In this document: piece after piece, positions 32,293-40,097 of the stretch | How positions within the stretch are numbered: position 1 is the stretch's first letter | Layout of the letters: the number at the start of each line of letters is the position of its first letter | Made by a program: the position numbers and the translations under genes | The notes under the pieces: model-generated | What the model was told of the DNA's origin: nothing | The model's database searches: none | The model's input: the letters and a program-made list of their open reading frames with translations, nothing else | From: C7867-006 sp964453075 | GTDB lineage: Bacteria; Patescibacteriota; Minisyncoccia; Phycocordibacterales; DATDWN01 | Length of the DNA: 63,179 nucleotides | Direction: 5' to 3' | Assembly (NCBI GenBank): GCA_964453075.1 | Contig: CAYVNM010000005.1 | Location: forward strand, 1-63,179

Positions 32293-32403
32293 ATGTTATT
32301 CCAACAAAAGAACAAAAAAGCCTTCAAGATAATATGGGTTACAATTTGCATACTAGTTATAGTCAGTATGGTAATAATGTATATTCCTGGAATTCTGATT
32401 TAA
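32293..32403 (+). CDS. 36-residue membrane miniprotein
   Basis: An open frame of 36 codons: a basic start (MLFQQKNKKAFK) followed by one membrane helix (IIWVTICILVIVSMVIMYI) and PGILI. The start is 12 nt from the divergent ftsB-like gene, sharing its promoter region. Small proteins with a basic start and single helix are plausible in this setting, but no homology can be shown here. Confidence 0.5.
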   Translation: MLFQQKNKKAFKIIWVTICILVIVSMVIMYIPGILI

Positions 32404-32490
32404 ATTTATTTTAGGTAAACCAATTAATAAATTACCCGAGATACTGTAAACAGCAGATTTTTTGAATAAGTCTATTAGATTGGATAATTT

Positions 32491-33381
32491 TTATTGGTTT
32501 AAAGCTATTTCAGCCATTTTGAGTATAGCCTCCCTTGTCTTGGCAACAGCCATAAATCTAGCATTGTGACAAAAAACCGAGCCTGGTACTCCCGTGACTT
32601 TTTCTAACTCTTCACCTCTTTTACCAGCCCAACTTTCTGGCAATTTTCTTCTAGGTTCAAAAGAAATTTCATTATCCCGTATGTTTTTTATTACCCAATC
32701 ACCATCACGATTTTTATAAAACACAAAAAGTGGTTCCGGAAATTTTGATAGAACCCCCATCCAAGGATAATGCTCATTCACCTCAATAAGTCTTTTGTCT
32801 ATTGCTTTGTTGTAGCCATCCAAAACAAATTGTTCTGCCTCTATATCGTCTTTTATGGTTACAATCAAACGGGCTAATAAAACTTTGGCATAAGAAACAA
32901 ACTGCATAAAGTCTTCATCAACATTATCGTCTTCTTTCCATGTTGAACTAAAACATTTGATTATCGAGGTTATATCAAATGGCACCAAACCATCAATTTT
33001 AGATTCCACAAATTGAACTCCATTATCCATAGCATCTACTGACTGTACTATTATTTTATCAATTCTATTTGCACCATCTTCACTACCAACCAAATCCTTC
33101 CCAAATTTATTCCAAACCAAACCAAAAGATGCGTAAGGAATACCATTTTCTCTCTTACCAGCACCTCCAAATTGATGATGATCGAAACGGTTAGTAGATT
33201 CATCATGAACACCTCCAACATCCACAACATAATCACCAGTCTTAATTATTTCCATGTCTCTAGTTCTTATGACAGAAACATCATCTTTCTCCCCTAAAAC
33301 AAGTAAAATTGTGGCGACAGCAAATATATCGTCAGTATGAAAACCAGAACCATGTGAAATCACTTTGATTTGTTTATTCAT
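32491..33381 (-). CDS. MYG1/UPF0160-family metal-dependent protein
   Basis: 296 residues. N-terminal SHGSGFHTDDIFAVA and later DVGG-x-H-D and RFDHHQFGG are the DHH-like metal motifs of the MYG1 family; the C-terminal part has the typical SWAGKRGEELEKVTGVPGSVFCH. Eukaryotic MYG1 is a 3'-5' RNA exonuclease; bacterial members are little studied. A nuclease or phosphoesterase role is inferred. It lies 2 nt after the dsbB-like gene on the same strand. Confidence 0.85.
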   Translation of the reverse strand: MNKQIKVISHGSGFHTDDIFAVATILLVLGEKDDVSVIRTRDMEIIKTGDYVVDVGGVHDESTNRFDHHQFGGAGKRENGIPYASFGLVWNKFGKDLVGSEDGANRIDKIIVQSVDAMDNGVQFVESKIDGLVPFDITSIIKCFSSTWKEDDNVDEDFMQFVSYAKVLLARLIVTIKDDIEAEQFVLDGYNKAIDKRLIEVNEHYPWMGVLSKFPEPLFVFYKNRDGDWVIKNIRDNEISFEPRRKLPESWAGKRGEELEKVTGVPGSVFCHNARFMAVAKTREAILKMAEIALNQ

Positions 33382-33383
33382 GA

Positions 33384-33944
33384 CTATAAGAGGTTATTGA
33401 TTTTTCTATTATGACTATAGTAAACGTATTTCAAAACAATTATGTAGGCAAAAACAGAAAGAGACATAAAGGGTATAGTAATATATGAATATTCATTTAC
33501 ATATATCCTGGCACATTCTCCTCCTTCAGCAGTACATTCCAAAATAGAACCAAACGAAAATCCCCACTGAATCAGAGATTGATAAAAGGCCACTATAGCA
33601 CCCATAATAGAAAGAGGAACAAGATAGTCTATAACCGTTTTGTCCTTGCGAATCATGGCCATTAACACAATAACAGCTTGTGGATACAAAAATATTCTCT
33701 GGTACCAACACAAGTCACATGCGGGAAAACCCACTATCTCTGAATAAACTAAACTGCCAACAACCGCAGACATAATTCCCCAAAAAAGCAATTGCAATAT
33801 ATATTTATGAACAAATGAATACATTTTAGCCCGAGTTTCAGAATGAACACCTATAACCACCAAGACTACTACAAAAATAACATTTGAAACCAAAGTTAAA
33901 AACCCTACAATAGAACTAGCATTTGTTTCTATAAAAGTTACCAT
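33384..33944 (-). CDS. Disulfide bond formation protein B-like (DsbB/BdbC)
   Basis: 186 residues from ATG 33944; an upstream Met at 34001 would overlap the preceding gene by 53 nt. Four transmembrane helices. The active CxxC is in PACDLCWYQRIFLYP and a second Cys pair in ECTAEGGECA lies in the second periplasmic-type loop. DsbB reoxidises a DsbA-type protein with quinone. The next gene upstream encodes a membrane-anchored thioredoxin-fold protein, the likely partner. Confidence 0.9.
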   Translation of the reverse strand: MVTFIETNASSIVGFLTLVSNVIFVVVLVVIGVHSETRAKMYSFVHKYILQLLFWGIMSAVVGSLVYSEIVGFPACDLCWYQRIFLYPQAVIVLMAMIRKDKTVIDYLVPLSIMGAIVAFYQSLIQWGFSFGSILECTAEGGECARIYVNEYSYITIPFMSLSVFAYIIVLKYVYYSHNRKINNLL

Positions 33945-33948
33945 TTTT

Positions 33949-34332
33949 TTAGTTAGATGATACTGGCAATTCACATCCGGTTTTCCCTGCAAGAGTTGCA
34001 AGAGGAACCTCGCCAGTCAACCTATCTGTTGTACTTGCGTTAAACTGCCATGTTGGATATGAAGTTACACCTGCATCCTTACACACCTGTAATTGACCTT
34101 GACCATCTGGAGTAGAACATTCTACATATGGAAGAAGTTTTGCGGACCTACCAAAAAGTGCCTTCTGTGCCTGGCAATGTGGACACCAAAATGTTCCATA
34201 AAATGTTGTACCACTATCTTTTATACACTGAGCAAAAGTGTCATACTGACCAGGTTTACCTGGAGTCATAATTAAAAATACTACACCTGCTAAAAATATT
34301 AAACCTATTAAATAATAAATGTATTTATTCAT
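33949..34332 (-). CDS. Membrane-anchored thioredoxin-fold protein (DsbA-like partner)
   Basis: 127 residues. One transmembrane anchor (about 5-22), then a compact thioredoxin domain with redox motif C-P-H-C in YGTFWCPHCQAQK, further Cys pair partners (VECSTPDGQGQLQVC) and TSYPTWQF as cis-Pro loop. It resembles the thioredoxin modules found beside VKOR or DsbB proteins. It would introduce disulfides into exported proteins such as the pilin-like protein with two Cys and the Cys-containing surface protein. Only 4 nt separate it from the dsbB-like gene. Confidence 0.85.
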   Translation of the reverse strand: MNKYIYYLIGLIFLAGVVFLIMTPGKPGQYDTFAQCIKDSGTTFYGTFWCPHCQAQKALFGRSAKLLPYVECSTPDGQGQLQVCKDAGVTSYPTWQFNASTTDRLTGEVPLATLAGKTGCELPVSSN

Positions 34333-34378
34333 TGTTTTTGCTTAAATTATTATCCTTTTAAAGTAGCACAAATTGACC

Positions 34379-34528
34379 TTATTTTCCATATTTATTCTCT
34401 TTGCCACACCAAGGACAAAACCATAAGTTTTTCTTTTCTGGAGCATCACCCACAGTCCACCATTTTTTACAATGAAGACAATGGAAGTGGCTTAATAATT
34501 CGACTGATTTTTTACTGATTTTTACCAT
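34379..34528 (-). CDS. 49-residue zinc-ribbon protein
   Basis: Start at 34528, inside the last codons of secA (17-nt overlap). Two CxxC knuckles, CLHC and CPWC, separated by 18 residues with Trp pairs (KKWWTVGDAPEKKNLWFC). Probably binds one zinc. The position right behind secA suggests cotranscription. SecA itself ends in a zinc-binding SEC-C tail, but no functional link can be claimed. Family name not known to me. Confidence 0.7.
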   Translation of the reverse strand: MVKISKKSVELLSHFHCLHCKKWWTVGDAPEKKNLWFCPWCGKENKYGK

Positions 34529-36989
34529 GACAATGTTTATATTTCTTGCCAGAACCACAGTAACACGGATCATTTCTTCCTATTTTACTTCCATCTGGAG
34601 CACGGTTAGAATCTTCTGAAGCAACTGTTTCTTTAGAAATATCTTTTGCACCCTCCATTGTTTCTGTCAATTTTACTGGAGCATCAAATTTAATTGATGG
34701 CTGTATTTGAGGTATAAGTTTAAGTATCTCCTGACCAACGGAAATTTCCATATCTTTAAAGAGTCGCAAACCTTCATGTTTGTACTCAACAAGAGGGTCT
34801 CTCTGACCATAGGCGCGTAGATTAACACTAGATCTCATATAATCCATTACTTCCAAATGTTCAACCCAATACATATCAATGGATTGTAAAATAACCCTAC
34901 GCAAAACCTTCAAATACTCACTATCAGCTTTTGTCATCTTCTCCTCTATCACCTTTCTTTCGTCATCTCCCACATCAATTAAAATACTTTGAATATAGTC
35001 ACGAACAACACTATCACTCCCTAGTAAGATGTCTCGGCGTCTTGCATATATTATCTTTCTTTGAAAATTTAGAACATCATCAAATTCCAAGACATGCTTT
35101 CTGGCATCAAAATTAAACCCTTCAATTTTTTCTTGTGCATTTTCAAGTGATTTGGTGATCATACGATTTTCTATTGGCTCATCCTCTTTTATACCAAGTT
35201 TACCCATCATTTTTTTCATACCCTCTCCACCAAAAACCCTCATAAGGTGATCATCTAGAGAAACAAAAAACTGAGTCTCACCTGGATCTCCTTGCCTACC
35301 GGCTCTTCCCCTTAGTTGGTTATCTATTCTGCGAGCATCGTGCCTTTCTGTTCCCAAAACAAAAAGTCCACCTTTAGATTTTACCTCTTCATATGCTTCT
35401 GCACTCCCTGGATTACCTCCAAGTTTTATATCCACTCCACGACCAGCCATGTTTGTAGCGATAGTGACCGCGGACATTTTACCCGCTTGTGCAATAATCT
35501 CACCTTCTCTTCCATGATTTTTTGCATTAAGTATCTCGTGAGGAACTCCTTCAGCTTTTAAGTATTCAGACAACAATTCATTTTTCTCTATAGAAACTGT
35601 TCCAACAAGAACAGGTTGACCGTTTTTGTGACGTTCTTTTATTTCCCTACTAATAGCTTTGAATTTACCAGCTTCGGTTTGAAAAATTAAATCATTACGA
35701 TCAGTACGTTTGTTTGGTTTATTTGTAGGTATAGAAACCACATTCAAACCATAGACTTTGTAAAACTCCTCTGAAGAAGTGGCAGCAGTTCCAGTCATAC
35801 CAGCCAATTTTTTGTATAATCTAAAATAATTTTGAAAAGTAACAGAAGCAAATGTTCTAGATTCCTTTTGTATAGAAACTCTTTCTTTAGCCTCTATTGC
35901 CTGGTGCAATCCTTCTGACCATCTTCTACCGGGTTGTAGTCTCCCTGTAAACTCATCCACTATAATAACCTCGCCATCTTTTACAACATAATCCTTGTCT
36001 ATGTGATACAAGGCCACTGCTCTGACAGCAGTCTCAAGATGATGCACATACTTGATACCTTTTTCGGTATAAATATTATCAATACCAAGCAACTCCTCTG
36101 CTTTGTTTATACCAGAATCCGTCAGTGATATTGTTCTAAATTTTTCATCCACAGTATAATGATCTCCCTTTACTAATTTAGTTGAAATATTGGCAAAAGT
36201 TTTGTACAAATCATCTGAATCTGTAGTTGGAGCTGAAATTATAAGAGGTGTTCTTGCCTCATCTATTAATATAGAGTCAACCTCATCAACCACTACAAAA
36301 TTATGCTCTCTCTGGCGAAGACTTGTGGCCTCATATTCTATATTATCTCTCAAGTAATCAAAGCCGAATTCATTGTTTGTTCCATATGTAATATCTGCAT
36401 GGTAAGCTTCACGTCTGGAAACTGGTCTCAAAAATTCATTAAAGACTTTAAAAGAGCCTGTCTCATCCCTTTTTTTATCAAGTTCCGTATGTGTTTGATC
36501 ATAAACAAAAGATTCTTCGTGATTAATCACTGATACAGAAACACCGAGAAATGAGTAAACCTGCCCCATTAAAACAGCGTGTAATCTGGATAGATAATCA
36601 TTAACAGTAACCAAGTGCACTCCATTACCAGTTAAAGAATTTAAATATAGAGGCAAAGTTGCTACCAAAGTTTTACCTTCTCCTGTTCTCATTTCTGCTA
36701 TACCACCTCTATGCAAAACGATTCCACCCATCATCTGAACATCAAAATGTCTTTGTCCCAATGTTCTTTTGGCAGCTTCTCTAACTACAGCAAAAGCCTC
36801 CGGTAAAATATCGTCCAAAGTTTCTCCAGAGCTTAGTCTTGATTTAAATTCATTAGTTTTAGATTTTAATTCTTCATCAGACAAAGATGAAATTCTATCC
36901 TCTAATGAATTTATCAATGAAACTAAAGGCTCTATGTTTTTTAAAGCTTTTGATGATTCCGTACCAAAAATTTTTTCTAAGAATGTCAT
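34512..36989 (-). CDS. secA: Preprotein translocase ATPase SecA
   Basis: 825 residues from ATG 36989 (MTFLEKIFG); the longer open frame adds 16 residues without support. Walker A RTGEGKTLVATLP, Walker B VVVDEVDSILIDEARTPLI, the preprotein cross-linking domain, NBD2 with GRGVDIKLGGNPG and QLRGRAGRQGDPGETQF, and a SEC-C zinc tail (CYCGSGKKYKHCHG). Drives protein export through SecYEG, serving the many signal-peptide proteins here. No Shine-Dalgarno site is seen before the ATG. Confidence 0.98.
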   Translation of the reverse strand: MTFLEKIFGTESSKALKNIEPLVSLINSLEDRISSLSDEELKSKTNEFKSRLSSGETLDDILPEAFAVVREAAKRTLGQRHFDVQMMGGIVLHRGGIAEMRTGEGKTLVATLPLYLNSLTGNGVHLVTVNDYLSRLHAVLMGQVYSFLGVSVSVINHEESFVYDQTHTELDKKRDETGSFKVFNEFLRPVSRREAYHADITYGTNNEFGFDYLRDNIEYEATSLRQREHNFVVVDEVDSILIDEARTPLIISAPTTDSDDLYKTFANISTKLVKGDHYTVDEKFRTISLTDSGINKAEELLGIDNIYTEKGIKYVHHLETAVRAVALYHIDKDYVVKDGEVIIVDEFTGRLQPGRRWSEGLHQAIEAKERVSIQKESRTFASVTFQNYFRLYKKLAGMTGTAATSSEEFYKVYGLNVVSIPTNKPNKRTDRNDLIFQTEAGKFKAISREIKERHKNGQPVLVGTVSIEKNELLSEYLKAEGVPHEILNAKNHGREGEIIAQAGKMSAVTIATNMAGRGVDIKLGGNPGSAEAYEEVKSKGGLFVLGTERHDARRIDNQLRGRAGRQGDPGETQFFVSLDDHLMRVFGGEGMKKMMGKLGIKEDEPIENRMITKSLENAQEKIEGFNFDARKHVLEFDDVLNFQRKIIYARRRDILLGSDSVVRDYIQSILIDVGDDERKVIEEKMTKADSEYLKVLRRVILQSIDMYWVEHLEVMDYMRSSVNLRAYGQRDPLVEYKHEGLRLFKDMEISVGQEILKLIPQIQPSIKFDAPVKLTETMEGAKDISKETVASEDSNRAPDGSKIGRNDPCYCGSGKKYKHCHGKNQ

Positions 36990-37071
36990 AAAATTAAGAA
37001 TTAAGGCCACAAAATTACCTTGTTTTACACACCGCAATTACAGGGCAATTTTGTTGATTTTAGCATAAAAA

Positions 37072-37106
37072 AACAAAAACTCATACTTATACAGTATGAG
37101 TTTTTG
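37072..37106. terminator. Terminator behind the 18-residue ORF
   Basis: AAAAACTCATAC and GTATGAGTTTTT form a 12-bp stem around TTATACA. Read on the minus strand it ends the small K/A-rich gene; read on plus it could stop transcripts running away from secA. Confidence 0.75.
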
Positions 37107-37149
37107 CAAATCACTTCGCCAGCTGGCGGATCGATTTTAACAAAGAATA

Positions 37150-37206
37150 TTAAGCTCGTTTCTTAGCTGTTTTCTTCTTTGCTGCTTTCTTCTTTTTTGC
37201 TGCCAT
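37150..37206 (-). CDS. 18-residue Lys/Ala-rich peptide
   Basis: ATG at 37206, stop at 37150. The peptide starts MAAKKKKAAKKK and ends in a basic CKS-like tail TAKKRA; every codon is Lys, Ala, Thr or Arg. It resembles histone H1-like or ribosome-associated basic tails. It is too short for statistics, but the composition and the terminator 45 nt downstream argue for a real small gene. It could also be the end of a longer frame lost by mutation. Confidence 0.45.
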   Translation of the reverse strand: MAAKKKKAAKKKTAKKRA

Positions 37207-37265
37207 GATATTTTTTTATTAATCGCTCTGTGACAAGCAATTAACACAAATTATTTTTTAAAGTT

Positions 37266-37510
37266 TACAACGATAATAAAATTTATTTCGTTGTTCCGAC
37301 CTGTAATAATTATAGTACATAAAAAAATAAAAAAAATTTATTTTTACAAAAAAGTGTGGATAACTTTTTTGTAAAAATATTTTTCAAGAAAAAATTTGCA
37401 AATAAAAAATTCCGCATTGCGGAAATTTTTATTTTATTTTGAGATGTGGTTGGCGGAGGCGAGCTCCAACAAATGTAGTGTGAGTGCGAACCGCCAACCA
37501 CATCTCAAAA
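37266..37510. other. Hairpin-rich intergenic stretch
   Basis: Four inverted repeats in 245 bp: arms ACAACGA/TCGTTGT (about 37267-37294); a perfect 17-bp stem 37339-37355/37363-37379 whose 7-base loop completes the DnaA-box-like TTATCCACA (minus strand, 37363-37355); a 15-bp stem with one mismatch around ATT (37401-37433, T-rich on both strands); and a perfect 20-bp stem 37437-37456/37491-37510 with a 34-base loop. No protein frame. Could hold ncRNA genes, a replication-related site or repeat-element remnants. Confidence 0.6.
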
Positions 37511-37694
37511 CAATATATTAATGATAACCAAACTTTTTTCATAAAACAAGACACCTAAACCAATGACCAAGTTATTTGTGAGGATTTTTGTTGAAGTTCG
37601 AAGCTCGCAGGTTTTGTTTGCGACTAAAACGTACGATGGTACGTTGCATGGAGCAAATAAAACCGAGAGCAAAGAAATTCAGCGAAAAGACCAC

Positions 37695-37789
37695 AAAAAA
37701 CGTAAAACCGCCCGAAGGCGGTTTTACGACATTTGTTGTTGATGCTCAACTACATTATTGCAAAGCAATCCTGTAAAATCACACCCACG
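37695..37789 (-). ncRNA. Candidate sRNA of about 95 nt
   Basis: Minus strand TTGCAT (37824-37819), 17 nt, TACAAT (37801-37796) predicts a start at about 37789-37790. The RNA contains two small perfect hairpins (ATTGC/GCAAT at 37769-37757 and GTTGA/TCAAC at 37750-37738) and ends with a 12-bp terminator stem (37728-37717/37712-37701, TTCG loop) followed by six U. No open frame of note. Promoter, spacing and terminator are all near consensus; family unknown. Confidence 0.55.
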
Positions 37790-37795
37790 CCTAGT

Positions 37796-37824
37796 ATTGT
37801 ATCACATATTTACTTTAAATGCAA
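37796..37824 (-). promoter_or_regulatory. Promoter of the candidate sRNA
   Basis: TTGCAT-N17-TACAAT on the minus strand between the O-antigen ligase-like gene's end and the sRNA. Confidence 0.6.
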
Positions 37825-37842
37825 ATTACTAAATCCAGGTAG

Positions 37843-40023
37843 TTATTGAGCCAATATCTGTTGTATATACATATCCCCCTGAGTCTTAAAGCTTGGGTCA
37901 ATCTCTGTCATTTCCCTAATCAACTCTACTGATTTCTGTTTTAACCCCATTCTATAATATAAGTCGGCCAACAAAAATCTATCTTGCATAGTTTTGGGAT
38001 TTAATTTTATTCTTTCATTTAGAATAGATACCGCTGCACTATTATTTCCCATATCTGAGTACGCCTTTAAAACTCTTGAGTCATTAATTATTTTTTCTAC
38101 AGGTATTAATTTTGCCATTTGATCCTGAATTTCTTTGTTGCCAACATAAATAGCACCAACCATATATATTATTTGTGATTCCAAAGAAGAAGTTTTTAGT
38201 TCGTAAGCCTTTTGAAATAACTCAAACATTTTTTGCCTATCACCTTTACCTAAATAAGAAGTACCTAATTCAAAATAAATTGATTGCTTGTTTGGTGATT
38301 CTATCATGGCCCTATCAAGATACTTTATAGCATCGTCAAACTGACCCAAACGATTATAAAAACCTCCAGCAAAAACAAGATATCTAGCATCATGTGGACT
38401 GGAAGCAAGTTTCTCTTCTAGTTTGCTCTTAGTAAACTCTAGAAAATCTTGTTTTGTTTTATCACTAACCCCACTTTCAATAGAAAGTATCTTTATAGTA
38501 GACTGAGTTAAATGTTCTACCGCCTCACTTGATCCAAAAGTTTTATAATCAAAAACTTTTTTAAAATAATCCAGATTTTTATCCAGACTAGATTGTTGAC
38601 TCATTGCTTTTATCAAAGTCTTGTTGGCCAAAATAGCCGGAACATTAACAAAATATACTGTAGCTAAAGTGAATATAACCACCAAAGGCAACACGACATA
38701 ATTCAAGACGTCTCCAGATAAATTTCTTGTATAGAATTTTGAATCACTGTCATAATCTTTTGTTTCCTCAGAGTGAATATACGCCATTATTGAGAAAAAG
38801 ATAATGTAACTAATCAAATTATCAAAAACGAACAAATTGTGTAGAACGTAAGCGGAAACCATCCCCGTCAAAACACCCTTTTGAGATAAGCTTAATGTGC
38901 TTTTTTTTCTCCAAATATAATAAAACAGAGCTACATATATGGAAACATAAATTGAAAAACCAAGTATACCACCAGCAATCAACCAATCTAGAACAAGATT
39001 GTGTGTACGATCAAACCATTCCTCCTGACCAAACATTCCAGGATTATAGTTTTTGTTAAAAACAAAATTGAAATTTTCTTGACCCCAACCGAGCAAAGGT
39101 CTTTCCTTTATACCCTCTAATGCCATTGGCCAAACAAAATAACGACCCTGAGTTTTAAACTCTGAAACACTTAGAGTTGAGAACCTAGACAAAACAGGAC
39201 TTTCCTTAACAAAAGTACTGTCTTTGAATATAAAGAATCCTACAATAACAATGGCTACAGTAGCCAATATACCATAAAATATCTTACGCAAAGTTTTATT
39301 TTCTTTTTCTTTCCATATTATCAGTAACCCAGCCAACAACAGACCGCCCATAAAACCTAATATCGCTCCTCTAGTAGCAGTAAAGTAAAGAAGTATTGTT
39401 TCTAGAACTATTATCAACCCATAAACCCATTTCTGCCAATTTTCTTTTATACCACTTGCAAACATATACAAACACAAAAAAATGTGAAAAACCAAATAAA
39501 TAGCAAGATAAGTAGAATTACCAAAGGTTCCGTCCAAGCGCACACCACCCTGACTTATTGTGGCCCAGCCAGCAAGCTGGAACAATCCATAAATGGACAT
39601 AATAACACTTGCTGCTATAGAGGTGTTAAAAAATTTATTCCACAAATTTTTTGTATTAAGCACTGATGAAACCACCAAATAATACAATGTCAGATGCGCC
39701 AATAATACAAAACCTTCCATTCTTTCATAATTGCTCCATAGACTTTTATACACATTCTCACCCAAAAGATCAGCAACAAATATAATGAGAGTAAAAGCTA
39801 AAATGGATTTTGTTAACCAGGAAAATTTTGGCCTATATTCTTTGTAAGAAAAGGCTAGAAAAACATAAACACCGAACAAAATTTCTACCAATATTCTAAA
39901 AGCAAATCCTTTTCCAGAAATAAAAGGAAAAAACATTCCCTGAGGAACAATAAAAGCTATAAAAGGAGTAACGAACAAACCCGCCAAAACAATATAATTA
40001 AGGATATTTTTTGTATTAATCAT
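37843..40023 (-). CDS. O-antigen ligase/polymerase-like membrane protein with TPR tail
   Basis: 726 residues from ATG 40023. About 11-12 transmembrane helices; the Wzy/WaaL-type segment has TATRGAILGFMGG, the loop GRYFVWPMALEGIKERPLLGWGQENF and the conserved His of RTHNLVLDWLIAGG. From about residue 500 the protein is soluble, with TPR-like helices (AIKYLDRAMIESPN, then YFELGTSYLGKGDRQKM). Such proteins polymerise glycans or attach them to lipid or protein. In a Gram-type-uncertain cell the acceptor is unknown. It closes the glycan locus on its left side. Confidence 0.85.
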   Translation of the reverse strand: MINTKNILNYIVLAGLFVTPFIAFIVPQGMFFPFISGKGFAFRILVEILFGVYVFLAFSYKEYRPKFSWLTKSILAFTLIIFVADLLGENVYKSLWSNYERMEGFVLLAHLTLYYLVVSSVLNTKNLWNKFFNTSIAASVIMSIYGLFQLAGWATISQGGVRLDGTFGNSTYLAIYLVFHIFLCLYMFASGIKENWQKWVYGLIIVLETILLYFTATRGAILGFMGGLLLAGLLIIWKEKENKTLRKIFYGILATVAIVIVGFFIFKDSTFVKESPVLSRFSTLSVSEFKTQGRYFVWPMALEGIKERPLLGWGQENFNFVFNKNYNPGMFGQEEWFDRTHNLVLDWLIAGGILGFSIYVSIYVALFYYIWRKKSTLSLSQKGVLTGMVSAYVLHNLFVFDNLISYIIFFSIMAYIHSEETKDYDSDSKFYTRNLSGDVLNYVVLPLVVIFTLATVYFVNVPAILANKTLIKAMSQQSSLDKNLDYFKKVFDYKTFGSSEAVEHLTQSTIKILSIESGVSDKTKQDFLEFTKSKLEEKLASSPHDARYLVFAGGFYNRLGQFDDAIKYLDRAMIESPNKQSIYFELGTSYLGKGDRQKMFELFQKAYELKTSSLESQIIYMVGAIYVGNKEIQDQMAKLIPVEKIINDSRVLKAYSDMGNNSAAVSILNERIKLNPKTMQDRFLLADLYYRMGLKQKSVELIREMTEIDPSFKTQGDMYIQQILAQ

Positions 40024-40097
40024 GGATTGGATTATACCAAATGAGCACACTAGACGCTAGTAAATAGGCCACAAATAGAGTAATATGGTGAAATAGT

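Noticed and set aside
37588..37776. 62-codon plus-strand frame
   Set aside because: It runs through the terminator stem of the candidate sRNA and has no domain, no ribosome site and no promoter.
37440..37800. tmRNA (ssrA) considered because of TAGTCGCAAAC on the minus strand
   Set aside because: No tRNA-like ends that pair with each other, no A-L-A-A type tag with stop, and a strong terminator interrupts the supposed molecule.
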